Source: Paracoccaceae bacterium (GTDB lineage: Bacteria > Pseudomonadota > Alphaproteobacteria > Rhodobacterales > Rhodobacteraceae). Taken from it: a DNA stretch of 5,732 bases. How positions within the stretch are numbered: position 1 is the stretch's first letter; every line of letters starts with the position of its first letter. A model generated the notes under the pieces. It ran no database searches. It saw only the letters and a list, made by a program, of their open reading frames with translations, and had not been told where the DNA came from. The DNA lies in contig JAAEZW010000135.1 of assembly GCA_018222665.1 (NCBI GenBank), positions 1 to 5,732 of the forward strand. Direction: 5' to 3'. A program made the position numbers and the translations under genes. Of the stretch, positions 1-5,732 are shown one piece after another.

Positions 1-155
1 ATCAATGCTTGGCCCAAACCGCCGTCAAAACCATGGAATTGTGCAATCTTTTGTTGGGCGTCCGATAATTGGGTTAGCACGGCCTCGGCGGTTTCTTTTT
101 TGCAGATGTATGTTTTTATCGCCTCGGCATCGGTTGGCGCGAATAAATCAGCCAT
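1..155 (-). CDS. Probable leucyl aminopeptidase family protein (M17), N-terminal fragment
   Basis: This reading frame starts at ATG 155-153 and runs off the left edge after 51 codons. The protein begins MADLFAPTDAEAI and later has an FDGGLGQAL stretch. Both resemble the N-terminal (non-catalytic) domain of M17 leucyl aminopeptidases as I remember them from Rhodobacterales, where an early 'FAPxDA' and a later 'GFxGxxGxAL' occur. M17 enzymes are cytoplasmic, two-metal exopeptidases that remove N-terminal residues from peptides. The metal-binding domain lies outside the window, so activity cannot be judged. The start is supported by an in-frame TAG upstream at 194-192, no other ATG between that stop and 155, and a GGGGA Shine-Dalgarno-like run a few bases upstream. 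It sits 65 bp downstream of the decayed gene at 221-584 on the same strand, so the two may once have been co-transcribed. The assignment is from memory of the family's N-terminus and could be wrong. Confidence 0.6.
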   Translation of the reverse strand, partial: MADLFAPTDAEAIKTYICKKETAEAVLTQLSDAQQKIAQFHGFDGGLGQAL

Positions 156-220
156 GCGTTTCCCCGTCAGAATGGTATTTTGAAACACTGGCTAAAGAAA
201 CATGGAACTGCAAGTGCCAA

Positions 221-584
221 TCATGAATAGCTTGGCATGTCCCAGATTGCGAAAAGGGACTGTTCCCCGACACGAAGAAGCCGTTGAAATATGGAGGACA
301 CAGCAATAAAGACCATTCCGATCGACACAGAATTTCACATCCTGCGCAACACGCGATAGATGTCCAAATTCAAATTTTTGAGCCAGTGTGACGATACGAT
401 CCAAACTGTCGCGCAAATTGTAGTAATCTGTTTTCAAATATTACGTTTCTGCACGGCCTGTGATTCTTGTGATATCCTCAACACAATCGATAATCACATC
501 TTGCCTGTCACGATAGGCCTGCAGGTTAAATTGCTGGAACAATTGCGCCTGATCAATCGCAACGCATTCTTTCCGTTTCGTCAT
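221..584 (-). pseudogene. Decayed small gene (conserved Rhodobacterales-type protein) with nonsense codon and frameshift
   Basis: Reading leftward from ATG 584, a frame encodes 47 residues (MTKRKECVAIDQAQLF through ITGRAET) and ends at TAA 443-441. The same frame then stays open past the stop and still looks protein-like (TDYYNLRDSLDRIVTLAQKF, then HLSRVAQDVKFCVDRN). Near 311-323 the plausible coding moves to another frame, giving RLLRVGEQSLFAIWDMPSYS and a TGA at 223-221. The three blocks joined would make a helical protein of about 120 residues. Its ending resembles the '(R)VGExSLxAIWD' C-terminus I recall in small uncharacterised Rhodobacterales proteins, and the middle block is loosely Hpt-like. 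Two independent lesions favour a true pseudogene over a single sequencing error. The 5' end is also uncertain: ATG 584 has no well-spaced Shine-Dalgarno (an AGGGAG lies 17 bases upstream), and a TAG lies eight codons before it in frame. Function is unknown. Confidence 0.6.
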
Positions 585-680
585 CACAATAGTTATATCT
601 GCTCCCTAATCACTTTATCGCCGTCTGGCGTCATTCCATGCAAAGAAAACCAAAGTGTTTACGGCGCAAAAATTTAGTTC

Positions 681-701
681 TCGAAATTTATAAAAATTCG
701 A
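681..701. promoter_or_regulatory. AT-rich inverted repeat upstream of the carbonic anhydrase gene
   Basis: A 21-bp imperfect palindrome has a left arm TCGAAATTT (681-689), a central ATA and a right arm AAAATTCGA (693-701), with 8 of 9 arm positions complementary. It lies 38 bp before the carbonic anhydrase ATG, followed directly by ATATAT (701-706), where a -10 element or a regulator-binding operator could lie. No clear -35/-10 pair with 16-18 bp spacing was recognised. The rest of 585-738 holds no gene that I can support; it separates the leftward decayed gene from the rightward carbonic anhydrase. AT-rich palindromes arise easily by chance, so a regulatory role is inferred from position only. 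Confidence 0.3.
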
Positions 702-738
702 TATATGCACCTGCAGGCAAGGGCGTAGGAGTATTATA

Positions 739-1389
739 ATGGACTATATCAAAGTTCTGCCAGGATATTTGTCAAAACGGTATCACGGATGGCACGCGAC
801 AAGTTATTCCGAGAATAAAGCTTGGTTCCAACATCTTGCGAACGAGGGGCAGCATCCACGCGCGATGGTAATCTCTTGTTGTGACTCTCGTATTCATGTC
901 ACATCGATCTTTGGCGCGGATCAGGGTGAATTTTTTCTTCACCGAAACATCGCAAATTTGGTGCCCCCCTATTCCCCAGATGGAAAGCAACACGGAACAT
1001 CCGCGGCAATAGAATACGCCGTAACCGCGCTCAAGGTGGCACACGTTATTGTGTTGGGACACTCAAGTTGCGGCGGTGTGAAGGGATGTTTGGATATGTG
1101 CACCGGACACGCGCCGCAGTTAGAAGAGAAATCAAGCTTTGTCGGACGTTGGATGGATATCTTGCGCCCAGGTTTTGAGGCAATTGCAGGCCATCACAGT
1201 GACGAAGATATGCCACGCGCCCTTGAAAAACAGGCGGTCTTGGTATCGCTAGAAAACTTGATGACATTCCCATTTGTGAAAGAAGCGGTTGAGAATAATC
1301 AACTTAGCCTGCATGGGCTTTGGACCGATATTGGTGAAGGTGGGTTAGAGAACTACGACGCTGAACGCGGTGAATTCGTTCCCGTGTAA
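739..1389 (+). CDS. Beta-class carbonic anhydrase
   Basis: This 216-residue cytoplasmic zinc enzyme interconverts CO2 and bicarbonate, supplying bicarbonate for carboxylation reactions and helping pH balance. The beta-class signature is complete. CxDxR appears at Cys47-Asp49-Arg51, and HxxC appears at His108-Cys111 in the context LGHSSCGG. Cys47, His108 and Cys111 are therefore the expected zinc ligands, and the Asp49-Arg51 pair is the catalytic dyad. HRNIAN (68-73) and a GTSAAIEYAV helix (86-95) are also typical. The length fits the usual 200-230 residues, with no signal peptide. The start is supported by TAGGAG at 726-731, seven bases before the ATG. The gene stands alone on the plus strand between two leftward gene remnants. 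No convincing rho-independent terminator was found just after its TAA. Family assignment is very secure; the choice between symbols such as can or cynT is not, so none is given. Confidence 0.96.
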   Translation: MDYIKVLPGYLSKRYHGWHATSYSENKAWFQHLANEGQHPRAMVISCCDSRIHVTSIFGADQGEFFLHRNIANLVPPYSPDGKQHGTSAAIEYAVTALKVAHVIVLGHSSCGGVKGCLDMCTGHAPQLEEKSSFVGRWMDILRPGFEAIAGHHSDEDMPRALEKQAVLVSLENLMTFPFVKEAVENNQLSLHGLWTDIGEGGLENYDAERGEFVPV

Positions 1390-1394
1390 CGCTC

Positions 1395-1879
1395 GGCCCA
1401 ATGCTTTAAAAACGAATGCACGTTCTGGTTTGGCCGCATTACTCTGAGCAGATTGGGCAGAGCCTTCACAAGATGCTTCTAACGATTGCGCGCGTTCCGA
1501 TAAGGACACACCATCGCCTATTTGGAGATTGATGTCACCAACGCTTCATCTCCGGCAGATCGGACTTGGGCGTAAAACGTTCATCACGATTATACACCTT
1601 CAGCTTTAAGATATCTGCATTCGCAACACGCATTTCACATGCGAACAAATGTTCCAACTCTTCTCGTGTAACGCTGCTCTCGCTGTTAGTATCGATCTTT
1701 TCACAGGGCTTACGCGCCCAATTCAGCGTTTTTGATCGCGTCAACATATCGGAAAAGAAGGTCTTTTTGTCACTATGTCGAACCAACCCGATGCCCAAGG
1801 TAAGGGATGCGGTGTCGGAGGCACCGGGCCGGTTCAACCTCGACGCGCAAAGCGCGATTATCTTTTGGGGACAAACGGC
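1395..1879 (-). pseudogene. Remnant of a small EF-hand (calcium-binding) protein gene
   Basis: On the minus strand, the frame open from about 1879 to its TGA at 1537-1535 encodes KIIALCAS near the start (possibly a ruined signal peptide) and then two EF-hand-like stretches. Loop one (1658-1693) reads DTNSESSVTREE, with D1, N3, E5, T9 and E12 in EF positions but Ser instead of Gly at position 6. Loop two (1562-1597) reads VYNRDERFTPKS, retaining N3, D5 and T9 but lacking D1 and E12. Immediately after the TGA, one base out of frame, comes DIN...GDGVSLSE (1495-1536), resembling a third loop with extra residues, and the frame stays open through a Ser/Ala/Gln-rich tail to about 1395. The only initiation codons are non-ATG (for example TTG at 1837) with no clear Shine-Dalgarno. 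Degenerate loops plus a frame shift suggest decay of a secreted EF-hand protein. The exact ends, and whether anything here is still translated, are uncertain. Confidence 0.42.
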
Positions 1880-1923
1880 CTAATGGCACAACAGCCCCAG
1901 CTTTAATGGGTAACAAAGAAAAC

Positions 1924-1952
1924 ACTCCAACGCATCGGAGCGTTGGGGGAGT
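1924..1952 (-). terminator. Probable rho-independent terminator of the asd block
   Basis: The left arm ACTCCAACGC (1924-1933) pairs with GCGTT (1940-1944) and GGAGT (1948-1952) across a six-base loop, leaving a GGG bulge at 1945-1947. On the minus strand the stem is followed by GTTTTCTTTG, a T-rich tail. It lies about 75 bp downstream of the asd stop codon, as expected for the end of that transcription unit. The plus-strand side is also T-rich (ATTTTATAT), so it may work in both directions and insulate the rightward carbonic anhydrase transcript. The bulge lowers confidence slightly. Confidence 0.6.
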
Positions 1953-2026
1953 ATTTTATATCTTTCGCTAAGTACCCAATACCTTAGGATTGGCGATGTA
2001 GCTGGAATCAACGTCGTGACAAAAGA

Positions 2027-3049
2027 TCAGCCTTTTTTCAGAACTTTCTGTCCCAATACTTCGGCAATCTGAACAGCGTTTAATGCAGCACCTTTACGAA
2101 GGTTGTCTGAGACACACCAAAGGTTTAAACCATTTTCAACCGTACTGTCCGTACGAATGCGGCTGATGAATGTTGCGTAATCACCAACACATTCAATCGG
2201 TGTTACATAGCCACCATCTTCGCGCTTATCGATGACCATGATACCAGGCGCTTCACGCAAGATGTCGCGTGCTTCATCCTCATCTAAGAATTCTTCGAAT
2301 TCGATATTCAATGCTTCTGAGTGACCTACGAAAACGGGGACCCGCACACAAGTCGCGGTGATTTTAACAGCAGGGTCCAAAATTTTCTTGGTCTCTGCCA
2401 CCATCTTCCACTCTTCTTTCGTGCTTCCATCTTCCATGAAAACATCGATGTGCGGGATCACATTAAAGGCGATCTGTTTGGTAAATTTTTTGGGTTCAAC
2501 CTCATTGACAGGATTATAAACTGCCTTCGTCTGATCCCAAAGTTCATCCATGCCTTCTTTACCTGCACCAGATGTCGATTGATACGTGCTTACGACAACA
2601 CGTTTGATTATTGCGCGATCGTGCAAAGGCTTGAGCGCAACAACCATCTGCGCTGTTGAGCAGTTTGGGTTGGCAATGATATTCTTTTTCGAATAGCCCA
2701 TTACCGCATCCGCGTTCACCTCTGGAACGATCAGGGGAACATCAGGATCATACCGATAAAGCGAGCTGTTATCGATGACAACACATCCTGCCGCCGCGGC
2801 CTTGGGTGCGAATTCTTTGGTGGCGGATGAACCAATCGCAAACAATGCGATATCCCAACCAGAAAAATCAAACGTAGCAAGGTCCTTCGTCGTCAATGTC
2901 TTATCACCAAAGCTTACTTCCGTTCCCAAAGAGCGACGGCTTGCAAGCGCTGCAATTTCATCCACTGGAAACTGGCGTTCTGCCAGAATGTTCAACATTT
3001 CGCGGCCAACATTTCCTGTCGCGCCACAAACAACGATTTTGTACCCCAT
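2027..3049 (-). CDS. asd: Aspartate-semialdehyde dehydrogenase
   Basis: This 340-residue cytoplasmic enzyme carries out the NADPH-dependent reduction of L-aspartyl-4-phosphate to aspartate-4-semialdehyde, the branch point to lysine/diaminopimelate, threonine, methionine and isoleucine. The N-terminal Rossmann domain carries GATGNVG at residues 9-15. The catalytic cysteine is Cys130 in NPNCST. YQSTSGAG (156-163) contributes Gln157. CVRVPVFVGHSE (234-245) supplies the substrate-binding Arg and the catalytic His243. The C-terminus has the usual LWCVSDNLRKGAALNAVQIAE (split at 310-330). Length is normal and all key residues are present, so the gene appears fully functional. ATG 3049 is preceded by AAGGAG (3060-3065 on the complement) with a ten-base spacer. 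It follows the MFS gene on the same strand after 107 bp, so it may be the last gene of that unit or have its own promoter. A terminator lies at 1924-1952. Confidence 0.97.
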   Translation of the reverse strand: MGYKIVVCGATGNVGREMLNILAERQFPVDEIAALASRRSLGTEVSFGDKTLTTKDLATFDFSGWDIALFAIGSSATKEFAPKAAAAGCVVIDNSSLYRYDPDVPLIVPEVNADAVMGYSKKNIIANPNCSTAQMVVALKPLHDRAIIKRVVVSTYQSTSGAGKEGMDELWDQTKAVYNPVNEVEPKKFTKQIAFNVIPHIDVFMEDGSTKEEWKMVAETKKILDPAVKITATCVRVPVFVGHSEALNIEFEEFLDEDEARDILREAPGIMVIDKREDGGYVTPIECVGDYATFISRIRTDSTVENGLNLWCVSDNLRKGAALNAVQIAEVLGQKVLKKG

Positions 3050-3077
3050 TTGATCGGGTCTCCTTTACTACGGGTTC

Positions 3078-3093
3078 GTCCCCTAAACGGGAC
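3078..3093. promoter_or_regulatory. Short inverted repeat in the asd leader
   Basis: GTCCC (3078-3082) and GGGAC (3089-3093) form a five-base inverted repeat around a six-base loop, 12 bp upstream of the asd Shine-Dalgarno. It lies in the 107-bp gap between the MFS stop and the asd start, which holds no gene. No clear sigma-70 promoter was recognised in this gap. The repeat could be a leader hairpin, but it is short, has no T-run and could easily be chance. Confidence 0.2.
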
Positions 3094-3156
3094 AGCACGG
3101 GGCATACACGATGGAAAACACCGTTGAAAGAGCCGTAGACGCCTTTTTAGGGATTT

Positions 3157-4335
3157 TTAGTCCAAATTATCCTTGGAAAAGGCGTAAATCAGCAAACTAA
3201 TGGCGATCAGCCCACTCATCAGCAATAAGATATCGCTATAGCGTGCCGCACCTGTGATTCCTGATGCAATTTGGGCAGCGTGCATTTTTCCAGATACCAC
3301 CTGAAAAAACCCAACCCCACTTATTGAAAACAAATTCATCAATGTAACGCCCCGCCCCGCGATCTGCGGAGGTGCAAATGCACGGCCATGGGCGACAATC
3401 ATCGGGAACGACATGCCAAAAAACCCGATGGCGGTGAATAGGGACACGGCCCAGGTGAAACTGAAATCGCCCGACAATAGCAATGCCACCAATGCGGTTA
3501 GCACAATCAAATTCCCTACAAAGATGACCCATTTTCTTGATCCAAACACACGGTCCAATGGACCATAGGCAAATGTCCCGGCGATAATCGCAAGGCTCAT
3601 CATCATGCTGGCATTGCCGACCTGCGTCGCATTCGCGCCAAAAGTATCAACCAAATATGGACCAATCCATAATCCGCGCATCGCGGCGACGGGCAGGTAA
3701 TTCACAAATACAAGCGGAATGATCAACCACAGAACTGGCATCTTTAACAGGTCACTAAACCGACCAACCTGCGCACTTTCGACCTTCGGAGGATTACGCA
3801 CAAAAATGAAGGTGGCAATTGCTATCAACGCACTGACGACAGCCAAGCCCCACAGCGTTTCGCGCCACCCATAACTTTGCACAACCCAAACCAGCGGAAC
3901 AGATCCGGCCAAGTTACCAACAGATCCAACACCAATAGTTGTGGCCGCGAGTGTGGCGAATATTCTGGAGGAATAAACACGGGCAAAAATATAGTAGGAC
4001 GCCATCAAAACAGGGGAACATCCAATCCCAATCAGAAGCATCGCCAGTTTTACGTGTAATGCAGTTTGCGCCACCGCAAACAGGGCTGCACCACCTGCGC
4101 CGCCGATCAAAAACAACACGGCTGCCGTGAGGCGTGGACCAATACGATCCAACGCACCACCCACGGGAATTTGCATCAAAGCAAAGGACAGAAACCAAAG
4201 GCCCGAGGCCGTAGACAGATCATCGGGTATGACACCAATATCCTGCCCCAAGATACCTGTTAAAACTGCCAAAAAGCTGCGGAAAAATTGGCTTAGCACA
4301 TAGGCCAAGCACAGCGAAACAATGCCCGCGATCAT
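3157..4335 (-). CDS. MFS transporter (substrate unknown)
   Basis: This 392-residue inner-membrane protein has many evenly spaced hydrophobic segments, compatible with the 12-helix major facilitator fold. MFS motif A in the loop after helix 2 is recognisable as GGALDRIGPR (about residues 59-68), and the matching loop of the second half has YGPLDRVFGSRKW (about 256-268). The N-terminal LAYVLSQFFRSFLAVLTG segment is typical of a group of alphaproteobacterial permeases related to nitrate/nitrite- and sugar-type MFS carriers, but nothing visible identifies the cargo. The ATG at 4335 follows the epimerase stop (TAA 4341-4339) by one codon, with no Shine-Dalgarno in front, so translation probably depends on ribosomes finishing the upstream gene. 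An in-frame stop directly upstream rules out a longer start. No truncation or frameshift is seen. Confidence 0.9.
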   Translation of the reverse strand: MIAGIVSLCLAYVLSQFFRSFLAVLTGILGQDIGVIPDDLSTASGLWFLSFALMQIPVGGALDRIGPRLTAAVLFLIGGAGGAALFAVAQTALHVKLAMLLIGIGCSPVLMASYYIFARVYSSRIFATLAATTIGVGSVGNLAGSVPLVWVVQSYGWRETLWGLAVVSALIAIATFIFVRNPPKVESAQVGRFSDLLKMPVLWLIIPLVFVNYLPVAAMRGLWIGPYLVDTFGANATQVGNASMMMSLAIIAGTFAYGPLDRVFGSRKWVIFVGNLIVLTALVALLLSGDFSFTWAVSLFTAIGFFGMSFPMIVAHGRAFAPPQIAGRGVTLMNLFSISGVGFFQVVSGKMHAAQIASGITGAARYSDILLLMSGLIAISLLIYAFSKDNLD

Positions 4336-4338
4336 GTG

Positions 4339-5325
4339 TTATGACGATTTCAAATTCTTGGCAGAATCTTTGATGGCGGCATACTGACCAGACGGGCGAT
4401 AGCACCACAAATAATCTGGCAAAATCGACGCCATCGATGTGGCTTCAATTCCCAAATCGCCCAATTTTTTCGCATCATCCGCGACAACATTGTCGTTTTG
4501 CAATTGCTTCAACTGATCCCGTGTTAGGATCGAATTTGTGAATAATCCAAATGTAATCGCCTGCGCCATATCCGCACCAAATGCCACGCACCACGCCACA
4601 AATTTTGGCAAAGACAGCGTAAGTGGGCGACGTTGAATGACCGATTTCATACGTGCCATAAGTTCAGCGAATGTTTCCACATCAGGACCGCCCAATTCGT
4701 ATATACCTGCAGGGCCCTGACCCATCGCACCAGCCACAGCCGCACGCGCCACATCATCCACGTAAACAGGTTGGAATTTGCTATTCGCCCCTGAAATTGG
4801 TAGCACAGGAAGCGAGGCTGCCATTTGTGCGAAGCGATTGAAAAACTGATCTTCGGACCCAAAAATAATAGACGGACGCAGTATCACCGCATTGGGAAAA
4901 TGCTCTTGGATCGCGGCCTCGCCTTGTGCTTTGGTCAGGGCATAGGCGCTTGGCCCGTTTTCGTCCGCACCGATGGCTGAGATATGCACCAAGTTTGAAA
5001 CGCCATGCTCTGTGGCCAAACGCGCAATACGGGCAGCGCCCTCTGCTTGGACATCTGCGAATTTATTGCGGCCCACTTCGTTTAGGATACCGACACAGTT
5101 CACTACGGCATCTGCACCTGACAACGCCGCCGCAACTGACGCATCATCACGGATGTTGCAACCGATTGGTTCAACCTGACCAACGCTACCGTAGGGTTTG
5201 ACAAAAATGGCCTCGTTTGGACGACGAACGGCAACACGAACACGCCAGCCCGCTTGCGCCATGCGGCGTGCAATGTAGCGCCCAACAAATCCTGATCCGC
5301 CAAAAATGGTTACCAATTTTGTCAT
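4339..5325 (-). CDS. NDUFA9-like NAD(P)-binding epimerase/atypical SDR protein
   Basis: Starting at ATG 5325, the protein has 328 residues and begins MTKLVTIFGGSGFVG, with the dinucleotide-binding GGSGFVG at residues 9-15. VNCVGIL (75-81), HISAIGAD (114-121) and YALTK (Tyr128-Lys132, the YxxxK pair) follow the order seen in extended/atypical short-chain dehydrogenases. The overall pattern, including LRPSIIFG (149-156) and YVDDVARAA, fits the 'complex I NDUFA9 subunit family' proteins common in alphaproteobacteria. In mitochondria NDUFA9 is a complex I accessory subunit that binds NADPH; the role of bacterial members that stand apart from nuo genes, as here, is not established. The frame is open up to an ATG at 5415, but the start at 5325 is preferred because AGGAG lies seven bases upstream and the Rossmann motif then falls at the normal distance from the N-terminus. 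It is probably first in an operon with the MFS gene. Confidence 0.88.
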   Translation of the reverse strand: MTKLVTIFGGSGFVGRYIARRMAQAGWRVRVAVRRPNEAIFVKPYGSVGQVEPIGCNIRDDASVAAALSGADAVVNCVGILNEVGRNKFADVQAEGAARIARLATEHGVSNLVHISAIGADENGPSAYALTKAQGEAAIQEHFPNAVILRPSIIFGSEDQFFNRFAQMAASLPVLPISGANSKFQPVYVDDVARAAVAGAMGQGPAGIYELGGPDVETFAELMARMKSVIQRRPLTLSLPKFVAWCVAFGADMAQAITFGLFTNSILTRDQLKQLQNDNVVADDAKKLGDLGIEATSMASILPDYLWCYRPSGQYAAIKDSAKNLKSS

Positions 5326-5332
5326 CGTTCGA

Positions 5333-5337
5333 CTCCT
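5333..5337 (-). promoter_or_regulatory. Ribosome binding site deciding the epimerase start
   Basis: On the minus strand AGGAG stands seven bases before ATG 5325-5323. The alternative in-frame ATG at 5415 would add 30 residues rich in polar and charged residues, with no family resemblance, before the Rossmann motif. This site therefore supports the shorter protein. Confidence 0.8.
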
Positions 5338-5365
5338 AAGCATTATTGTGCGCTGCTTATCTTTA

Positions 5366-5396
5366 TTGCGCCATACTGACAAGAGATATGGCGAAA
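5366..5396. promoter_or_regulatory. Inverted repeat around a candidate -35 box of the epimerase-MFS unit
   Basis: TTGCGCCATA (5366-5375) and TATGGCGAAA (5387-5396) are complementary at 9 of 10 positions and are separated by 11 bases. On the minus strand the spacer contains TTGTCA (5382-5377), a good -35-like hexamer facing the epimerase gene; the sequence about 17 bases further on (TAAGCA) is a poor -10. The repeat lies 41-71 bp upstream of the epimerase ATG. It could be an operator overlapping the promoter or a hairpin in a leader; no known regulator motif was recognised. Confidence 0.35.
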
Positions 5397-5463
5397 TTGG
5401 CGTATTTTGTTTCAAGTAAATTATTGGTGCTCTGGCGTAAAAATTTTCAACATCAATACTATG

Positions 5464-5490
5464 TATTTACATTTATTTACGGTGAATTAC
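5464..5490. repeat. Three 10-bp-phased ATTTAC-like repeats upstream of nhaA
   Basis: TATTTAC occurs at 5464-5470 and again at 5474-5480, and the related GAATTAC follows at 5484-5490, so the copies are exactly ten bases apart, close to one DNA helical turn. They sit 35-61 bp upstream of the nhaA ATG, within the promoter or leader region of the divergent intergenic space. Same-face phasing could suit cooperative protein binding, or the pattern may simply reflect AT-rich sequence. Confidence 0.3.
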
Positions 5491-5524
5491 ATGCACTACA
5501 AGCCGTCGAAATGAGGGAATAATA

Positions 5525-5732
5525 ATGGATAAAACATTTAGCCGCATACAAGAATTTATTAGATTAGAAACCAGCGGTGGTGTCGTTTTAATGATCGCCG
5601 CAATATTCGCGATGATTATCGCAAACACACCTCTTTCCGCAACTTATGACTTGATTTTAGGCACATACATAAAAGTTGGTATAGGAAATTTTGAAATCGC
5701 AAAACCCGCAATTTTATGGATCAACGATGGCT
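5525..5732 (+). CDS. nhaA: Na+/H+ antiporter NhaA, N-terminal fragment
   Basis: The frame from ATG 5525 is open for 69 codons to the right edge. NhaA is an inner-membrane electrogenic antiporter that expels sodium in exchange for protons and is important in saline or alkaline conditions. The match to NhaA N-termini is clear: a short amphipathic start, then SGGVVLMIAAIFAMIIAN (about residues 17-34) as the first transmembrane helix, a loop with GNFEIAKP, and ILWINDG, corresponding to the LLWINDA entry of helix II in the E. coli protein. The catalytic aspartates of helix V lie outside the window. The start is supported by GAGGGA (5513-5518) six bases upstream. The gene diverges from the epimerase-MFS unit across 199 bp of AT-rich DNA with no other gene. 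Regulation is not evident; no adjacent nhaR-like gene is visible. Confidence 0.93.
   Translation, partial: MDKTFSRIQEFIRLETSGGVVLMIAAIFAMIIANTPLSATYDLILGTYIKVGIGNFEIAKPAILWINDG

Noticed and set aside
360..677. Plus-strand open frame of 105 codons
   Set aside because: It lies antisense to the better supported decayed gene at 221-584, is rich in Cys and Ile with no domain pattern, and has no Shine-Dalgarno.
1396..1458. GCCCAAT / ATTGGGC inverted repeat after the carbonic anhydrase stop as a terminator
   Set aside because: The arms are only seven bases, are separated by about 49 bases and have no T-run, so it is not a plausible rho-independent terminator.
1566..1883. Plus-strand open frame of 105 codons between carbonic anhydrase and asd
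   Set aside because: It is antisense to the EF-hand-like remnant, has no recognisable motif and no convincing ribosome binding site. The equal length to the 360-677 frame is coincidence.
2321..3053. Plus-strand open frames opposite asd
   Set aside because: They are shadows of a complete, confidently identified asd gene on the minus strand.
5326..5415. N-terminal extension of the epimerase to ATG 5415
   Set aside because: A strong Shine-Dalgarno sits inside it, directly before ATG 5325, and the extension has no family-like sequence and would overlap the candidate promoter.
1..5732. Search for a new multi-gene defence, mobile or biosynthetic system
   Set aside because: All intact genes belong to ordinary housekeeping or transport families; no transposase, integrase, terminal repeats, toxin-antitoxin pair or CRISPR-like array was seen.

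Overview
The window reads as chromosomal DNA of an alphaproteobacterium, most likely a Rhodobacterales (Roseobacter-like) species of fairly modest GC. This rests on the protein style: an M17 leucyl aminopeptidase-type N-terminus, an NDUFA9-like epimerase joined to an MFS permease, and decayed genes that resemble short Rhodobacterales proteins. I had no database access, so the placement comes from remembered family patterns. No mobile element, CRISPR array, tRNA or rRNA was seen.

Layout: bases 1-155 (minus) hold the N-terminus of a probable M17 leucyl aminopeptidase family protein that runs off the left edge. Bases 221-584 (minus) are a decayed small gene with an in-frame TAA and a frameshift. 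Bases 739-1389 (plus) are an intact beta-class carbonic anhydrase with a strong Shine-Dalgarno sequence. Bases about 1395-1879 (minus) look like the remnant of a small EF-hand protein. A probable terminator at 1924-1952 closes a minus-strand block: asd (2027-3049), an MFS permease (3157-4335) and an NDUFA9-like NAD(P)-binding epimerase (4339-5325). A 199-bp AT-rich divergent intergenic region follows, and the window ends inside the N-terminus of an NhaA-type Na+/H+ antiporter (5525 onward, plus).

The epimerase and MFS genes are almost certainly co-transcribed, because only three bases separate the stop of one from the start of the next. asd lies 107 bp further downstream on the same strand and may share that transcript or have its own promoter. 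Carbonic anhydrase (CO2/bicarbonate balance) and NhaA (pH and sodium homeostasis) have related physiology, but nothing in the sequence shows that they are co-regulated.

I found no convincing new multi-gene system. The most informative observations are the two reconstructed gene remnants on either side of the intact carbonic anhydrase gene, and several inverted or phased repeats in the promoter regions.
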